Shown piece after piece: positions 1-7,735 of a DNA stretch of 63,147 bases. The first letter of the stretch is position 1, and each line of letters opens with the position of its first letter. The notes beneath the pieces are model-generated. The model ran no database searches. It saw nothing but the letters and a program-made list of their open reading frames with translations, and was not told the origin of the DNA. This stretch comes from Desulfobulbaceae bacterium (GTDB lineage Bacteria; Desulfobacterota; Desulfobulbia; Desulfobulbales; Desulfobulbaceae), in assembly GCA_011391865.1 (NCBI GenBank), contig JAABPV010000054.1, forward strand, positions 1-63,147. Reading direction: 5' to 3'. A program made the translations under genes and the position numbers.

Positions 1-537
1 CGGCTGATTTTTTTTCTGAGGACCTATGAATTCCAGCTCGCCTCTGCCGTAGCCGGTCAGCACCAGCACCGGCGCGGCCCCGGCCTGAATGCCGCAGTCG
101 ATGTCCGACCAGCGGTCGCCGACCATGAAGGAGCGGGACAGATCAAGATGCAGCTCGGCTGCGGCCTGCTCCAGCAGACCGGGCAAGGGCTTGCGGCAGC
201 GGCAGGCCAAGCGGTGCTCCGCGACTTTGGCCTCTGGATGATGCGGGCAGACATAGATGCCGTCCAGCCGTGCGCCTTCTGCCGCCAGCCGCCGCTCCAT
301 TTCGGCATGAACCGCCTCCAGCAGGGACGGCGGGAAATAGCCCCGCGCCAAGCCGGACTGATTCGTCACCACCACTGCCGGAATCCCCTCCTCGTTGAGC
401 CTGCGGACCGCCTGCGCCGCGCCGAGCAGCAAAACAAAGCGGCTGAGATGGTTGATGTAGCCCATCTGCTCGTTGATCGTGCCGTCGCGGTCGAGAAAGA
501 CCGCAGGCCGCAACGTCTGTTCAGAATATGCAGTCAT
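1..537 (-). CDS. gmhB: D-glycero-D-manno-heptose 1,7-bisphosphate 7-phosphatase (C-terminus off window)
   Basis: HAD-family phosphatase that removes the C7 phosphate of heptose bisphosphate while ADP-heptose is made for the LPS inner core; cytosolic. I translated the minus strand from the ATG at 537 and the frame stays open to base 1 (179 codons), so the 3' end lies outside the window. The HAD nucleophile motif FLDRDGT is near residue 14, NQSG near 59 and VGDRWSD near 141. The zinc-site pattern typical of GmhB (CPHH followed by CRCRKP) is present. It lies downstream of mazG on the same strand. Residues after about 160 look normal up to the edge. Confidence 0.93.
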   Translation of the reverse strand, partial: MTAYSEQTLRPAVFLDRDGTINEQMGYINHLSRFVLLLGAAQAVRRLNEEGIPAVVVTNQSGLARGYFPPSLLEAVHAEMERRLAAEGARLDGIYVCPHHPEAKVAEHRLACRCRKPLPGLLEQAAAELHLDLSRSFMVGDRWSDIDCGIQAGAAPVLVLTGYGRGELEFIGPQKKNQP

Positions 538-620
538 GCCAGAGAAATGACGAGTCCTTACAAAAAAAGCGACGCGGCTGCCTTCCTCCGCGCCGGAGTC
601 TTCGCATTGCATTGTACAGC

Positions 621-653
621 AGCGCAGGCGGTTACGCATCATCCGCCTGCGCT
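621..653. other. Perfect 11-bp stem-loop between gmhB and the OmpA remnant
   Basis: AGCGCAGGCGG (621-631) pairs perfectly with CCGCCTGCGCT (643-653) around an 11-nt loop. On the minus strand no U-tract follows, so this is not a classical terminator for the upstream gene; on the plus strand a T-run begins about 10 nt later. It may be an RNA-stabilising hairpin or a repeat element. Confidence 0.6.
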
Positions 654-660
654 TGGCGCG

Positions 661-783
661 TTATTTTTTCATCCAGATCTCAACGCGCCGATTCTTTTCC
701 CGGCCTGTCTCGGTTGCGCTGGAGGCGGTGGGCACTTCTTGGCCGAGGCAGAGCACCTCGGATTCCAAAACTGCCATGGTCAT
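661..783 (-). pseudogene. Remnant of an OmpA/MotB-type C-terminal domain
   Basis: A 40-codon minus-strand frame opens at an ATG overlapping the mazG stop (ATGA). It ends in TETGREKNRRVEIWMKK, the signature end of OmpA-like peptidoglycan-binding domains (usually GRxxNRRVEI). Only the last part of that roughly 100-residue domain is left: no signal peptide, no barrel or linker, and none of the preceding domain. I read it as the tail of a gene whose 5' part was lost when mazG or neighbouring DNA was joined here. Translation coupled to mazG is possible but the product could not fold as an OmpA domain. Confidence 0.7.
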
Positions 784-1217
784 GCTCCGGTAGCCGCCTT
801 CTCCTCAGCCTTGATCCGCTCCCACTGCGCCCGGAGCTGCTCGTCTGAAGGCATAGGCTCGCCATCGGCGGCAAAGACGTGCGGATGCCGCCGATGCATT
901 TTCTCGCAGATGGAGCTGAGGGCGGCGGCGGACGAGCAGCGGCCCTGTTCTTCGCAGATATGCAGCAGCAGGGCAAGGACGAAATAGAGATCGCCCGCTT
1001 CCTCGGCGATATGCTGGCCGTCGTCGCGGTCAATGGCCTCAGCCAGCTCCGCCGCCTCTTCGAGCAGGTATTGCTTCAGACTGGCGGCGGTCTGCCGCTG
1101 ATCCCAAGGGCAGCCGCGCTCCGAGCGCAGGACTTGGACTATGGCTTCAAGCTGCTGAAAGAGCTTGACAGACTGCGCCGCTTCCGGTTCAGTAGGGTGC
1201 TGATCAGCTGAATTCAA
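780..1217 (-). CDS. mazG: MazG-type nucleoside triphosphate pyrophosphohydrolase
   Basis: Hydrolyses NTPs or dNTPs to NMP and PPi, a housekeeping or stress function in the cytosol. The MazG core is visible: RGCPWDQRQT, LLEEAAELAEAI with the metal-binding EExxE pattern, and EEAGDLYFVL. It has one MazG domain, about half the length of the two-domain E. coli protein. I choose the TTG at 1217 because GGAG lies 8 nt upstream and because an in-frame ATG at 1289 would overlap the opposite gene at 1230 by 60 bp. The resulting 145-aa protein starts 12 bp from that divergent gene, so their promoters must lie inside each other's coding DNA. Confidence 0.88.
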   Translation of the reverse strand: MNSADQHPTEPEAAQSVKLFQQLEAIVQVLRSERGCPWDQRQTAASLKQYLLEEAAELAEAIDRDDGQHIAEEAGDLYFVLALLLHICEEQGRCSSAAALSSICEKMHRRHPHVFAADGEPMPSDEQLRAQWERIKAEEKAATGA

Positions 1218-1229
1218 CAGGATGTCTCC

Positions 1230-1478
1230 ATGAGCGAGCAAGTGATCTTTTTCCGGCCCTATCCCTTTGCGCCGGGGCAGAAAATTCATATCGAGGACGG
1301 CCCGCGCCGGGGCGACTGGCTGGTCATCGGCATTGACGAACGCAAAGTGACCCTCCGCTGCCCGGTTTCAGGCCGGGAATTTGTTTGGGACCGCTTCTGC
1401 TACTTCACCGAAGAGCGGGAGGCGGAGTTCCCCGCCCGCAGCAATCACTCCGCGACGTTGAGCAATTTCACCGTGTAA
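1230..1478 (+). CDS. Small conserved-looking cytosolic protein of unknown function
   Basis: 82 residues with no signal peptide or membrane segment. The sequence is rich in beta-forming and aromatic residues (IFFRPYPFAPGQ, GDWLVIGIDERKVTLRC, EFVWDRFCYF), which suggests a small beta-barrel or SH3-like fold; I do not recognise the family. AGGA is placed 8 nt upstream of the ATG. It is divergent from mazG (12-bp gap), and its last 34 bp run antisense to the end of the FKBP gene, so the two stop codons cross. The coherent amino-acid composition argues that it is a real gene. Confidence 0.7.
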   Translation: MSEQVIFFRPYPFAPGQKIHIEDGPRRGDWLVIGIDERKVTLRCPVSGREFVWDRFCYFTEEREAEFPARSNHSATLSNFTV

Positions 1479-1879
1479 ACAATCACCTGTCCGGCCAGCG
1501 GATGGTTGTAATCCACTGTGACCACGTCATTTGCGACAGCGGTCACGGTCGCAGGTACCGGGCAGGCGTGGCCTTCACGCTGCACGTTCAGCGAAAGGAT
1601 CATGCCGGGCTTGGGATCAATCCGGCCATTGAAGGCCGCGAGCGGGATATTCTGCACCAGCTCCGGCTGCCGCAGGCCGTAGGCATCTTCCGGCTGCACG
1701 CAGATTACTCTGGTCTGGCCCGGCTCCATGCCGAACAGGCAGGCTTCCACCGCCCGGCAGACGGCCCCGCTGCCGATGGACAGCGTCAGCGGCTTCTCAG
1801 CGGCTTCGATCACTTCGCCGTTTTCAAGCGCGGCAGTATAGGTTATGGTGACGGTGTCGGTCAGGGCGACAGGGGGCAT
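1445..1879 (-). CDS. slyD: SlyD-like FKBP-type peptidyl-prolyl isomerase
   Basis: 144-aa FKBP with the inserted chaperone flap of the SlyD class. It catalyses cis-trans isomerisation of prolyl bonds and acts as a folding chaperone in the cytosol. Visible landmarks are the start strand VTITYTAALENGEVIEA, the GSGAVCRAVEACLFGM helix, the insert from PEDAYG to NIPLAAF, and the terminal VTVDYNHPLAGQ, which is diagnostic for this class. The metal-binding His-rich tail of E. coli SlyD is absent, as in many short SlyD proteins. It overlaps the convergent small gene by 34 bp. The symbol is by class, not proven orthology. Confidence 0.88.
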   Translation of the reverse strand: MPPVALTDTVTITYTAALENGEVIEAAEKPLTLSIGSGAVCRAVEACLFGMEPGQTRVICVQPEDAYGLRQPELVQNIPLAAFNGRIDPKPGMILSLNVQREGHACPVPATVTAVANDVVTVDYNHPLAGQVIVYTVKLLNVAE

Positions 1880-2018
1880 GGTCAGTCCTTGGCTGTGGTT
1901 GGTCGGCGTGTTTGCCTCTCCTATATAAAAGAATCTTGGCCGTCTGGCAAGGCCGCCTGCGCGAAGATGCTTGACAAAGCCCGCCTGAAGGCATAAAAGT
2001 GACCTTTCCTGCTCAGAA

Positions 2019-2189
2019 ATGATGGAACTGGAATGCGCGAAATACGGCGAGAAGATGGACTCCGCTGATGCGGCGTGCAGGCATCCGGGTGATTACTGCC
2101 AGCACCGGAAATCTTGCATGATTCAGTTTGTTGAGCGGGAGAACAGGGGGATCAGGACGGAAGCGGCGAAGGCTGAAAAGAAGGATTGA
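2019..2189 (+). CDS. Small four-cysteine protein
   Basis: A 56-codon frame in the gap after the FKBP gene. It contains C6, C20, C27 and C33 in a pattern CxxxG...AxCxHPxDYCxxxxxC, followed by a charged tail ending EKKD. The cysteine spacing with HPGDYC suggests a metal-binding or Fe-S knuckle; I recall similar short proteins near sulfate-reducer genes but cannot name a family. The tandem ATGATG start has no clear Shine-Dalgarno sequence, so expression is uncertain. A 37-nt gap separates it from the next small gene. Confidence 0.5.
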   Translation: MMELECAKYGEKMDSADAACRHPGDYCQHRKSCMIQFVERENRGIRTEAAKAEKKD

Positions 2190-2225
2190 TCTTCTAAAAA
2201 ATGTTTATCCAAGAAGGAAAAAACT

Positions 2226-2375
2226 ATGAATCTTCACCTGCATTTCACTGTTGAATATCTGCTTGCCATTATTGCGGGAGTTGCTATTTTAATCACACCA
2301 AAGCTGCTGAATTATATTGTGGCAATTTACCTGATTGCGGTTGGCGTGATTGGAATTCTGGGGCTTAAAATATAG
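2226..2375 (+). CDS. DUF3096-type 49-aa membrane protein
   Basis: The 49-residue protein is one hydrophobic unit: YLLAIIAGVAILI, then TPKLLNYIVAIYLIAVGVIGI. This matches the small DUF3096 family, which has two short helices around a P-x-LLNYIVA motif. Function is unknown. AAGGA stands upstream of the ATG at a suitable distance. The gene is AT-richer than its neighbours. Confidence 0.8.
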   Translation: MNLHLHFTVEYLLAIIAGVAILITPKLLNYIVAIYLIAVGVIGILGLKI

Positions 2376-2431
2376 CCCTGAAGGAAAAGCTGCCGCTCGC
2401 TGCCAGCACGGAAAACTGCCTGAAGCAGCTT

Positions 2432-2974
2432 ATGTGTTTTCTTGGCAAGCTCTTTGACCGCAGAACCAAGCAGGCTGAGCCGCCCGTGGAGCGGCCTCCG
2501 CGTCCAGACGGCTGGAATCTCACCTATGCTGATTTGATGGCTGAGATGAAAGCCGGAAAGCGGAACTCGGTCGGGCAGCCGGAGATGGACTGGGCGCGTG
2601 ACTACGAACGCAGCCTGATTCCGGCGGCAATGCGGTTTCCGCAAAAAGGCGATCTGTACGAAGTCCTTCAGGATATGGAAGTGGAGTTCATGACCGCATG
2701 GGCTGCGCCGTTCACGGGCGGCGGCAAGGGAATGCTCATTTAGGGCGAGCGGGTGATTGTGCATTTTCAGCCTGCTGAGGCAAAGCCGATTGGGGCGTAT
2801 GCGAAGGCGGTGGAATACAAGGCAGTTGAAGAGCGCATGGTTCCTGCAAGCGAACGGACTTCGCGGAAGTATGGAGGATTTTATTTTTACTTCAGCACGG
2901 TTGAGTTGAATACAAAGTTTGCCCTTGTGCAGACGAGATACAGAAAAGGGCTGGCAGGTATTTTCTCTCGTTAG
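2432..2974 (+). pseudogene. Unknown protein gene interrupted by an in-frame amber codon
   Basis: Two frames, 2432-2743 (103 codons) and 2753-2974, are in the same reading frame and are separated only by a TAG at 2741-2743. Ignoring the TAG gives one 180-residue protein; the sequence flows across the break (GGGKGMLI, stop, GERVIVHFQP). A one-base change from CAG or AAG explains it. The N-terminal half carries WNLTYADLMAEMKAG and the C-terminal half GGFYFYFSTVELNTKFALV. I do not recognise the family. Alternatives are a sequencing error, suppression, or re-initiation at the GTG at 2753. There is no membrane segment. Confidence 0.65.
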
Positions 2975-3016
2975 GTTGAGTCAATAAGGAAGTATTGATA
3001 AGACGAAACGCTGTTT

Positions 3017-3442
3017 GTGTCAGAATTAAGAATTGGGATGAGTGACAATAAATCTAAGGATAGCGACAAACAGCCATTATTTGAGCAACTTGATTTAGTT
3101 GATCGAGTCTGTTTGAATGTCAAACAATCCGTTATCGTTACAACTGAGGATAAGATTCGACTTTCATTGGGAAATTATCTGCAAAACGAGAAACGACGAG
3201 CAGAATGGATTACCCCATTCTCTCTTCTCGTAGCGATTATTACAACGCTTGTAACATCTACGTTCAACAAATTTATTCTTAGCGGGGCAACATGGCAAGC
3301 TGTCTTCATTATTACTGGCGTATTGGCAGTAATTTGGCTGGCTCGTGCTTTACTGTTCTTGCGTAACAACAGTTCAATTGAATGTTTGATAGAGGAAATC
3401 AAGACTGGTCATCGCCCTTCTGATGCAGGAGGGGTATTATAA
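3017..3442 (+). CDS. AT-rich two-helix membrane protein of unknown function
   Basis: 141 residues (134 if the ATG at 3038 is used). The first 65 residues are polar; two membrane segments follow (about residues 68-90, PFSLLVAIITTLVTSTF, and 93-113, WQAVFIITGVLAVIWLARALLFL), then a short polar tail. The DNA is visibly AT-richer than the flanking genes. Its stop overlaps the start of the TPR gene (TAATG), so the two form a translationally coupled pair. This resembles accessory pairs of a membrane protein and a TPR protein, but nothing shows an actual defence or signalling role. Confidence 0.65.
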   Translation: MSELRIGMSDNKSKDSDKQPLFEQLDLVDRVCLNVKQSVIVTTEDKIRLSLGNYLQNEKRRAEWITPFSLLVAIITTLVTSTFNKFILSGATWQAVFIITGVLAVIWLARALLFLRNNSSIECLIEEIKTGHRPSDAGGVL

Positions 3443-3996
3443 TGGCATTTCAGAAGAAACTCGAAACAGCATTAGCGACCGAAAGTTATAACGAAGCGGA
3501 ATTGCAATTACAGGAGTTATTGGAGACACAAAGCCAACATCTTGGCGAGGCACATCCACAATTTGCGACCACGCTGAACAACCTTGCCGCGCTTTATAAG
3601 GCGCAAAACCGGTATCAAGAGGCCGAGCAGCTTTACCGCCGCTCTCTCGAAATCCGTAAGCGTCGGCTCCCTCAAGATACGCCAGAGGTTGCGACCACGC
3701 TGAACAACCTTGCCGCGCTCTATGAGGCGCAAGGCCGGTATCAAGAGGCCGAGCAGCTTTACCGCCGCTCTCTCGAAATCCGTGAGCGTCTGCTCCCTCA
3801 AGACACGCCAGAGGTTGCGACCACGCTGAACAACCTTGCCGGACTATATAGTTCTATGGGATTGCAAAAAAAAGCTGTGATGTTCTATGATAGAAGTTTA
3901 GAAATAATGGTAAGAATTTTTGGAGCAGAACATCCATCCACCGTGATTGTTCGGGCAAATCGAGATACATGTCTGCAACCAGTGCCAAAAAATTAA
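3442..3996 (+). CDS. TPR protein with kinesin-light-chain-type 42-residue repeats
   Basis: 184 aa with three tetratricopeptide repeats of the type ATTLNNLAALYxAQ-RYQEAEQLYRRSLEIR, each 42 codons. The DNA copies starting near 3566 and 3692 are almost identical over 126 bp, so recombination could change the repeat number. The ends are AT-richer and the central repeats GC-richer, a mosaic that suggests repeat homogenisation or capture. It has no signal peptide, so a cytosolic scaffold is expected. It is coupled to the upstream two-helix membrane protein. Confidence 0.8.
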   Translation: MAFQKKLETALATESYNEAELQLQELLETQSQHLGEAHPQFATTLNNLAALYKAQNRYQEAEQLYRRSLEIRKRRLPQDTPEVATTLNNLAALYEAQGRYQEAEQLYRRSLEIRERLLPQDTPEVATTLNNLAGLYSSMGLQKKAVMFYDRSLEIMVRIFGAEHPSTVIVRANRDTCLQPVPKN

Positions 3997-4389
3997 ATGT
4001 TACCTAAAAAAATGCTGGAACTTAACTTCACAAAATCCCCTGACAGCCTCCTCCCCGCCATCGCCCAAGACGCAGCCACCGGCGAAGTGCTGATGCTGGC
4101 CTATATCAACGAAGAATCGTGGCGGAAAACCATCGAGACCGGCAAGGCGCATTACTGGAGCCGCTCTCGCAACAAGCTCTGGCTCAAAGGCGAATCCTCC
4201 GGCCATGTGCAGATGGTGAAGGAAATCTTAGTGGACTGCGACTTGGACACCGTGGTGTTCAAGGTCGAGCAGCTTGGCGGCGCGGCCTGTCACACCGGCC
4301 ATAAAAGCTGCTTCTACCGCCAAGTGCAGGGCGACACGCTGGAAGTCCAAGGCGAGCCGGTCTTTGATCCGGCCAAAGTGTACGGTTAA
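3997..4389 (+). CDS. hisI: Phosphoribosyl-AMP cyclohydrolase
   Basis: Opens the adenine ring of PR-AMP, the third step of histidine biosynthesis, in the cytosol. The single-domain 130-aa form lacks the HisE pyrophosphohydrolase. Motifs are [23 protein letters not shown], the metal ligand cluster DCDLDTVVF and the zinc pattern [11 protein letters not shown]. The first ATG directly abuts the TPR stop; a second ATG at 4012 is an equal candidate because neither has a clear Shine-Dalgarno sequence. hisG follows on the same strand. Confidence 0.95.
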   Translation: MLPKKMLELNFTKSPDSLLPAIAQDAATGEVLMLAYINEESWRKTIETGKAHYWSRSRNKLWLKGESSGHVQMVKEILVDCDLDTVVFKVEQLGGAACHTGHKSCFYRQVQGDTLEVQGEPVFDPAKVYG

Positions 4390-4401
4390 TTATATTTCAT
4401 C

Positions 4402-4426
4402 AGGGGCACGGCATATCATTGCCCCT
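4402..4426 (+). other. Stem-loop between hisI and hisG
   Basis: AGGGGCA (4402-4408) pairs with TGCCCCT (4420-4426). The loop contains GGCATATCAT, which is repeated exactly at 4439-4448 over the hisG ribosome binding site and start. There is no T-run. The hairpin loosely resembles the palindrome at 7704-7731 (GGGCAAT.../ATTGCCC), so it may be a dispersed repeat or a translational control element for hisG. Confidence 0.45.
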
Positions 4427-4446
4427 ACGATATTTTGAGGCATATC

Positions 4447-5319
4447 ATGAGCGTATTGAAAGTGGGCTTGCCTAAAGGCAGTCTGGAGCAGGCGACCGTC
4501 GAGCTGTTTAAGAAGGCGGGCTGGAAGATCAGTATGACTTCCCGCAACTATTTCCCTGAAGTGGACGACCCGGAGCTGTCCATCTACATCTGCCGCCCGC
4601 AGGAGATGTCCCGCTACGTCGAGGACGGAATGCTCGACGCAGGCATCACCGGCAAGGACTGGACGCTGGAGAACGGCTCCGACGTGGAAGTGATTGAGGA
4701 CTTGGTTTATTCCAAGGTCAGCCGCAAACCCACCCGCTGGGTCATCGCTGTGCCGGGCGACTCGCCCATCACCACAGTGGAGCAGTTAGACGGCAAGAAG
4801 ATCGCCACTGAGCTGGTCAACGTCACCCGCAGCTTCTTTGAGGGACGCGGCCTGAAGGTGGACATCGCCTTTTCTTGGGGCGCGACTGAGGCCAAGGCGG
4901 TTTCCGGGCTGGCCGATGCCATCGTGGAAGTGACCGAGACTGAGGCGACGATCCGGGCGCACGGCCTGCGGGTCATCCACGAGCTGATGCAGTCGAACAC
5001 CCAGCTCATCGCCAGCAAGCAGGCCCTTGCTGACCCGTGGAAGAAGGAGAAGATCGAGCACTTGGCCATGCTCCTGCAAGGCTCGCTGCGGGCGGACAAG
5101 ATCGTCGGTCTGAAGATGAACGTGCCTGAGGAAGACTTTGACGCGGTGTTGGCTATACTGCCCAGCGTCACTGCGCCCACGGTCGCCCGCCTGCACAAGC
5201 AGCCGTGGTTCTCGGTGGAGACTGTCATCTCCGAGCATCAGGTGCGCGACCTCATCCCCAAGCTGAAGAAGCTGGGCGCGCAGGGAATCATTGAGTATTC
5301 GCTCAATAAAGTGATATGA
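4447..5319 (+). CDS. hisG: ATP phosphoribosyltransferase, long form
   Basis: Catalyses the first, feedback-inhibited step of histidine biosynthesis (ATP + PRPP). The 290-residue length and the C-terminal regulatory ACT-like part (from about residue 215, RLHKQPWFSVETVISEHQVRDL) identify the long, HisZ-independent form. Other landmarks are the start KVGLPKGSLEQAT, GITGKDW, and the PRPP-binding stretch EVTETEATIRAHGLRVI. I take the ATG at 4447 because GAGG lies at 4437-4440. The stop overlaps the engB start (ATGA). Confidence 0.96.
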   Translation: MSVLKVGLPKGSLEQATVELFKKAGWKISMTSRNYFPEVDDPELSIYICRPQEMSRYVEDGMLDAGITGKDWTLENGSDVEVIEDLVYSKVSRKPTRWVIAVPGDSPITTVEQLDGKKIATELVNVTRSFFEGRGLKVDIAFSWGATEAKAVSGLADAIVEVTETEATIRAHGLRVIHELMQSNTQLIASKQALADPWKKEKIEHLAMLLQGSLRADKIVGLKMNVPEEDFDAVLAILPSVTAPTVARLHKQPWFSVETVISEHQVRDLIPKLKKLGAQGIIEYSLNKVI

Positions 5320-5909
5320 TCGAATTCACTAAGGTAGCATTCGTTGATTCGGTCTATGACCTACGCAAGCTGCCGGAGCAGCTTATCCCGGAGATCGCCT
5401 TTGCTGGGCGCTCCAACGTCGGCAAGTCGAGTCTGATCAACACCCTTGTTAACCGCAAGAACTTGGTCAAGACCAGCTCCAAGCCGGGCAAGACCGAGAG
5501 TCTGAACTTCTTCAAAGTGGAAGGTGGGCTGTATCTGGTTGACTTGCCCGGCTACGGCTTTGCCAAGAAGAATCAGCAGACCCGCGAGGGCTGGCTGGAC
5601 TTGATCAACGGTTACATCATCAGCCGGACTGCACTGGCTTGCGTGGTGGTGATCATTGATCTGCGCCACGAGCTGAAGCAGCTGGACCGCGAGATGATCG
5701 ACTGGTTAGACACCAACGGCAAGCCCTTCCTCATCGTCTACACCAAGGCGGACAAGCTCTCCAACAACGAGCAGGCCAAGCAGGCCGCCGCCTTGGACGC
5801 GGCCCTCAGCATCCGCCCGGCAGACCGCCTGCTCTTCTCCTCCCAGACCAAGCAGGGCTGCGAGCAGCTGCGGCTGCGGCTGGCAGCCTTTGCCGGGCAG
5901 GCCGACTAA
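5316..5909 (+). CDS. engB: Ribosome-assembly GTPase EngB/YihA
   Basis: TRAFAC GTPase needed for large ribosomal subunit assembly. G1 is GRSNVGKS (near residue 31), G3 is DLPGYG (near 76), G4 is TKAD (near 143) and G5 contains SSQTKQG. The 197-aa length is normal. The ATG overlaps the hisG stop by 4 bp, so the two are translated as a coupled pair although their functions are unrelated. It converges on nifA with a 20-bp gap and no obvious terminator between. Confidence 0.95.
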   Translation: MIEFTKVAFVDSVYDLRKLPEQLIPEIAFAGRSNVGKSSLINTLVNRKNLVKTSSKPGKTESLNFFKVEGGLYLVDLPGYGFAKKNQQTREGWLDLINGYIISRTALACVVVIIDLRHELKQLDREMIDWLDTNGKPFLIVYTKADKLSNNEQAKQAAALDAALSIRPADRLLFSSQTKQGCEQLRLRLAAFAGQAD

Positions 5910-5929
5910 ACTGTCGGCTGTGCCGCCCC

Positions 5930-7537
5930 TTACTGCCGTGCGAAATCTGGCCTGACCAGTCCGAACTTCTGGATTTTGTAGCCGATCTGCCGCTGGGTCA
6001 GCCCCAGCTCGCGCGCGGCCCGCGCCTGCACCCAGCCGTGGCGGAGCAAGGCCGTCTCCACTTGCTCGCGCTCCATGTCCTCCAGCTTGCGCCGCTGCTG
6101 CGGCTGCGCGGGCTGGCTTGCTGGTGCCGTCTGCGCAGGCACGGCAGGAGCGGGCTGCGCCACTGCTTTCGGGGCGAAGAAGCAGTCGGGTAGGTCATCC
6201 ACACGCAGCAGGTCATCGGCGGAGAGGATCACTAAGCGCTCGATCAGGTTCTGCAGCTCGCGGACATTGCCCGGCCAGTCGTAGGCGCTCATCGCATCAA
6301 GGAAGTCGCGGCTCATGCGGAGCTGCTTCTTGTTGCGCAGGTTGCTCTGCTTGAGGAAGTAATCCACCAAGAGCGGGATGTCATCGCGCCGCTCTTTCAG
6401 CGGAGGCAGGACAATCGGCACCACGTTGAGCCGGTAGTAGAGATCGTTGCGGAAGCTGCCTGCGGCCACGGCCTGCTCCAGGCTGACGTTGGTGGCCGCA
6501 ATGATCCGCACATCGACGCTGATGGTGCGGTTGGAGCCGAGCCGCTCAAACTGCTGCTCCTGCAAGACGCGCAGCAGTTTGGACTGAAGCAGCAAAGGCA
6601 TTTCGCCGATCTCATCCAAGAAGAGCGAACCCTTGTCCGCCATCTCGAAGCGGCCTATGCGCGTACCGCCTGCGCCGGTGAAGGCACCCTTCTCATGACC
6701 GAACAACTCGCTCTCCAGCAGGGCCTCTGGCAGGGCGGCGCAGTTGATCTTCACAAACGGCCTGTCGCGGCGCGGGCTGGCCTCGTGGATGGCCTGCGCC
6801 GCCATCTCCTTGCCCGTGCCTGAATCCCCCAGCAATAGCACCGTGGCCTGACTGGGCGCGACCCGCTCGATACTCCAGAAGACCTCCTGCATGGCCTTGC
6901 AATGGCCGATGATGCGGTGCTTGCGGTGCCGCTCGTGCAGCTGGGCCTTGAGGCTGATGTTCTCCTGCACCAATTGCTGGCGGTCGCGCCGTATGGCCTG
7001 ATTGAGGCTGAGGAACTGGGCGATCAGCGTGGCCAGCACCGTGAGGAAGCGCACGTCCTCTTCCAAAGAGACCTCCATGCCGAAGAGGCGGTCCACACTG
7101 AGCACGCCGACCGGCTTCTCCCCAAGCAGTACCGGCACGCCGATGAAGGCGAGCTTGGTCTTGCTGTACATGGAGCGCGCGCCGGTGCGGTTGAGGAAGA
7201 GCGGCTCGCTGCTCACATCCGGGACAATAAAGGGCGATGCCGAGCTGAAGATCTTGCCGCAAACCCCCTCGTCCAAGCGGTACACGCCGCGCTGTTCTTC
7301 CTCGACCGTCAGGCCATAGGAAGCGCGGATGGCCAGCCGCTCGCCGCCTTCATCCAGCAAGGCGAGCGTGGCCCGCTCCATGCGCAGGGTGTCGTGCAAG
7401 ACCTTGAGGATGGCAGAAAGCACGCTGTCCAAATGCACGGCTGAGTCTATCAGCTTGACGATGCGGTGCAGCGCCTCGACCTCAAGCACCTCAGTGGTGA
7501 AGCGGGAGCAAGGAACTACGCAGGTATTTTTCTTCAT
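5930..7537 (-). CDS. nifA: NifA-type sigma-54-dependent activator of nitrogen fixation
   Basis: 535-aa enhancer-binding protein: GAF domain (about 20-180), AAA+ domain (about 208-440) with Walker A GDSGTGKE (237-244), sigma-54 contact loop GAFTGA (284-289) and Walker B LFLDEIGE (305-312), a Pro/Ala/Gln-rich linker (455-482), and a Fis-type HTH at the C-terminus (500-527, [20 protein letters not shown]), which is the NifA-type DNA-reading helix. The cysteine motif of oxygen-sensing rhizobial NifA is absent from the linker, so oxygen control probably works through another protein. It lies downstream of nifV. No structural nif genes are in the window. Confidence 0.9.
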   Translation of the reverse strand: MKKNTCVVPCSRFTTEVLEVEALHRIVKLIDSAVHLDSVLSAILKVLHDTLRMERATLALLDEGGERLAIRASYGLTVEEEQRGVYRLDEGVCGKIFSSASPFIVPDVSSEPLFLNRTGARSMYSKTKLAFIGVPVLLGEKPVGVLSVDRLFGMEVSLEEDVRFLTVLATLIAQFLSLNQAIRRDRQQLVQENISLKAQLHERHRKHRIIGHCKAMQEVFWSIERVAPSQATVLLLGDSGTGKEMAAQAIHEASPRRDRPFVKINCAALPEALLESELFGHEKGAFTGAGGTRIGRFEMADKGSLFLDEIGEMPLLLQSKLLRVLQEQQFERLGSNRTISVDVRIIAATNVSLEQAVAAGSFRNDLYYRLNVVPIVLPPLKERRDDIPLLVDYFLKQSNLRNKKQLRMSRDFLDAMSAYDWPGNVRELQNLIERLVILSADDLLRVDDLPDCFFAPKAVAQPAPAVPAQTAPASQPAQPQQRRKLEDMEREQVETALLRHGWVQARAARELGLTQRQIGYKIQKFGLVRPDFARQ

Positions 7538-7565
7538 GACTGAGAGGGTTTGTCAAAGGTCTATG

Positions 7566-7703
7566 GTGTGCAGCCACGCTGCATACTGGTGTCCAGCCGC
7601 GCTGCATACCAGTGTCCAGCCGCGCCGCACACTGGTGTCCAGCCGCGCTGCACACTGGTGTCCAGCCGCGCTGCACACTGGTGTCCAGCCACGCCGCGCA
7701 CTG
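7566..7703. repeat. Tandem array, six 23-bp units, between nifV and nifA
   Basis: Six head-to-tail units start at 7566, 7589, 7612, 7635, 7658 and 7681, each exactly 23 bp and differing at a few positions. Within a unit GTGTCCAGC and GCTGCACAC flank a 3-bp centre, so each unit is an imperfect dyad. There are no spacers, which excludes CRISPR. The array sits in the leader region of nifA on the minus strand and abuts a 28-bp palindrome. Confidence 0.92.
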
Positions 7704-7731
7704 GTAAGGGCAATTCATGAATTGCCCTTAC
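7704..7731. repeat. Perfect 28-bp palindrome without loop
   Basis: GTAAGGGCAATTCA followed at once by its exact reverse complement. It joins the end of the 23-bp array (7703) and lies 4 bp from the nifV stop. As RNA it could fold into a 12-13-bp hairpin in either direction, but there is no U-tract, so it is not a standard terminator. Similar GGGCAATTCATGAATTGCCC elements are, to my recollection, dispersed repeats in several genomes. Confidence 0.85.
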
Positions 7732-7735
7732 GTGG

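Noticed and set aside
7566-7703. CRISPR array at the 23-bp repeats
   Set aside because: Units are contiguous without spacers, and no cas gene is in the window; the same holds for the other four arrays.
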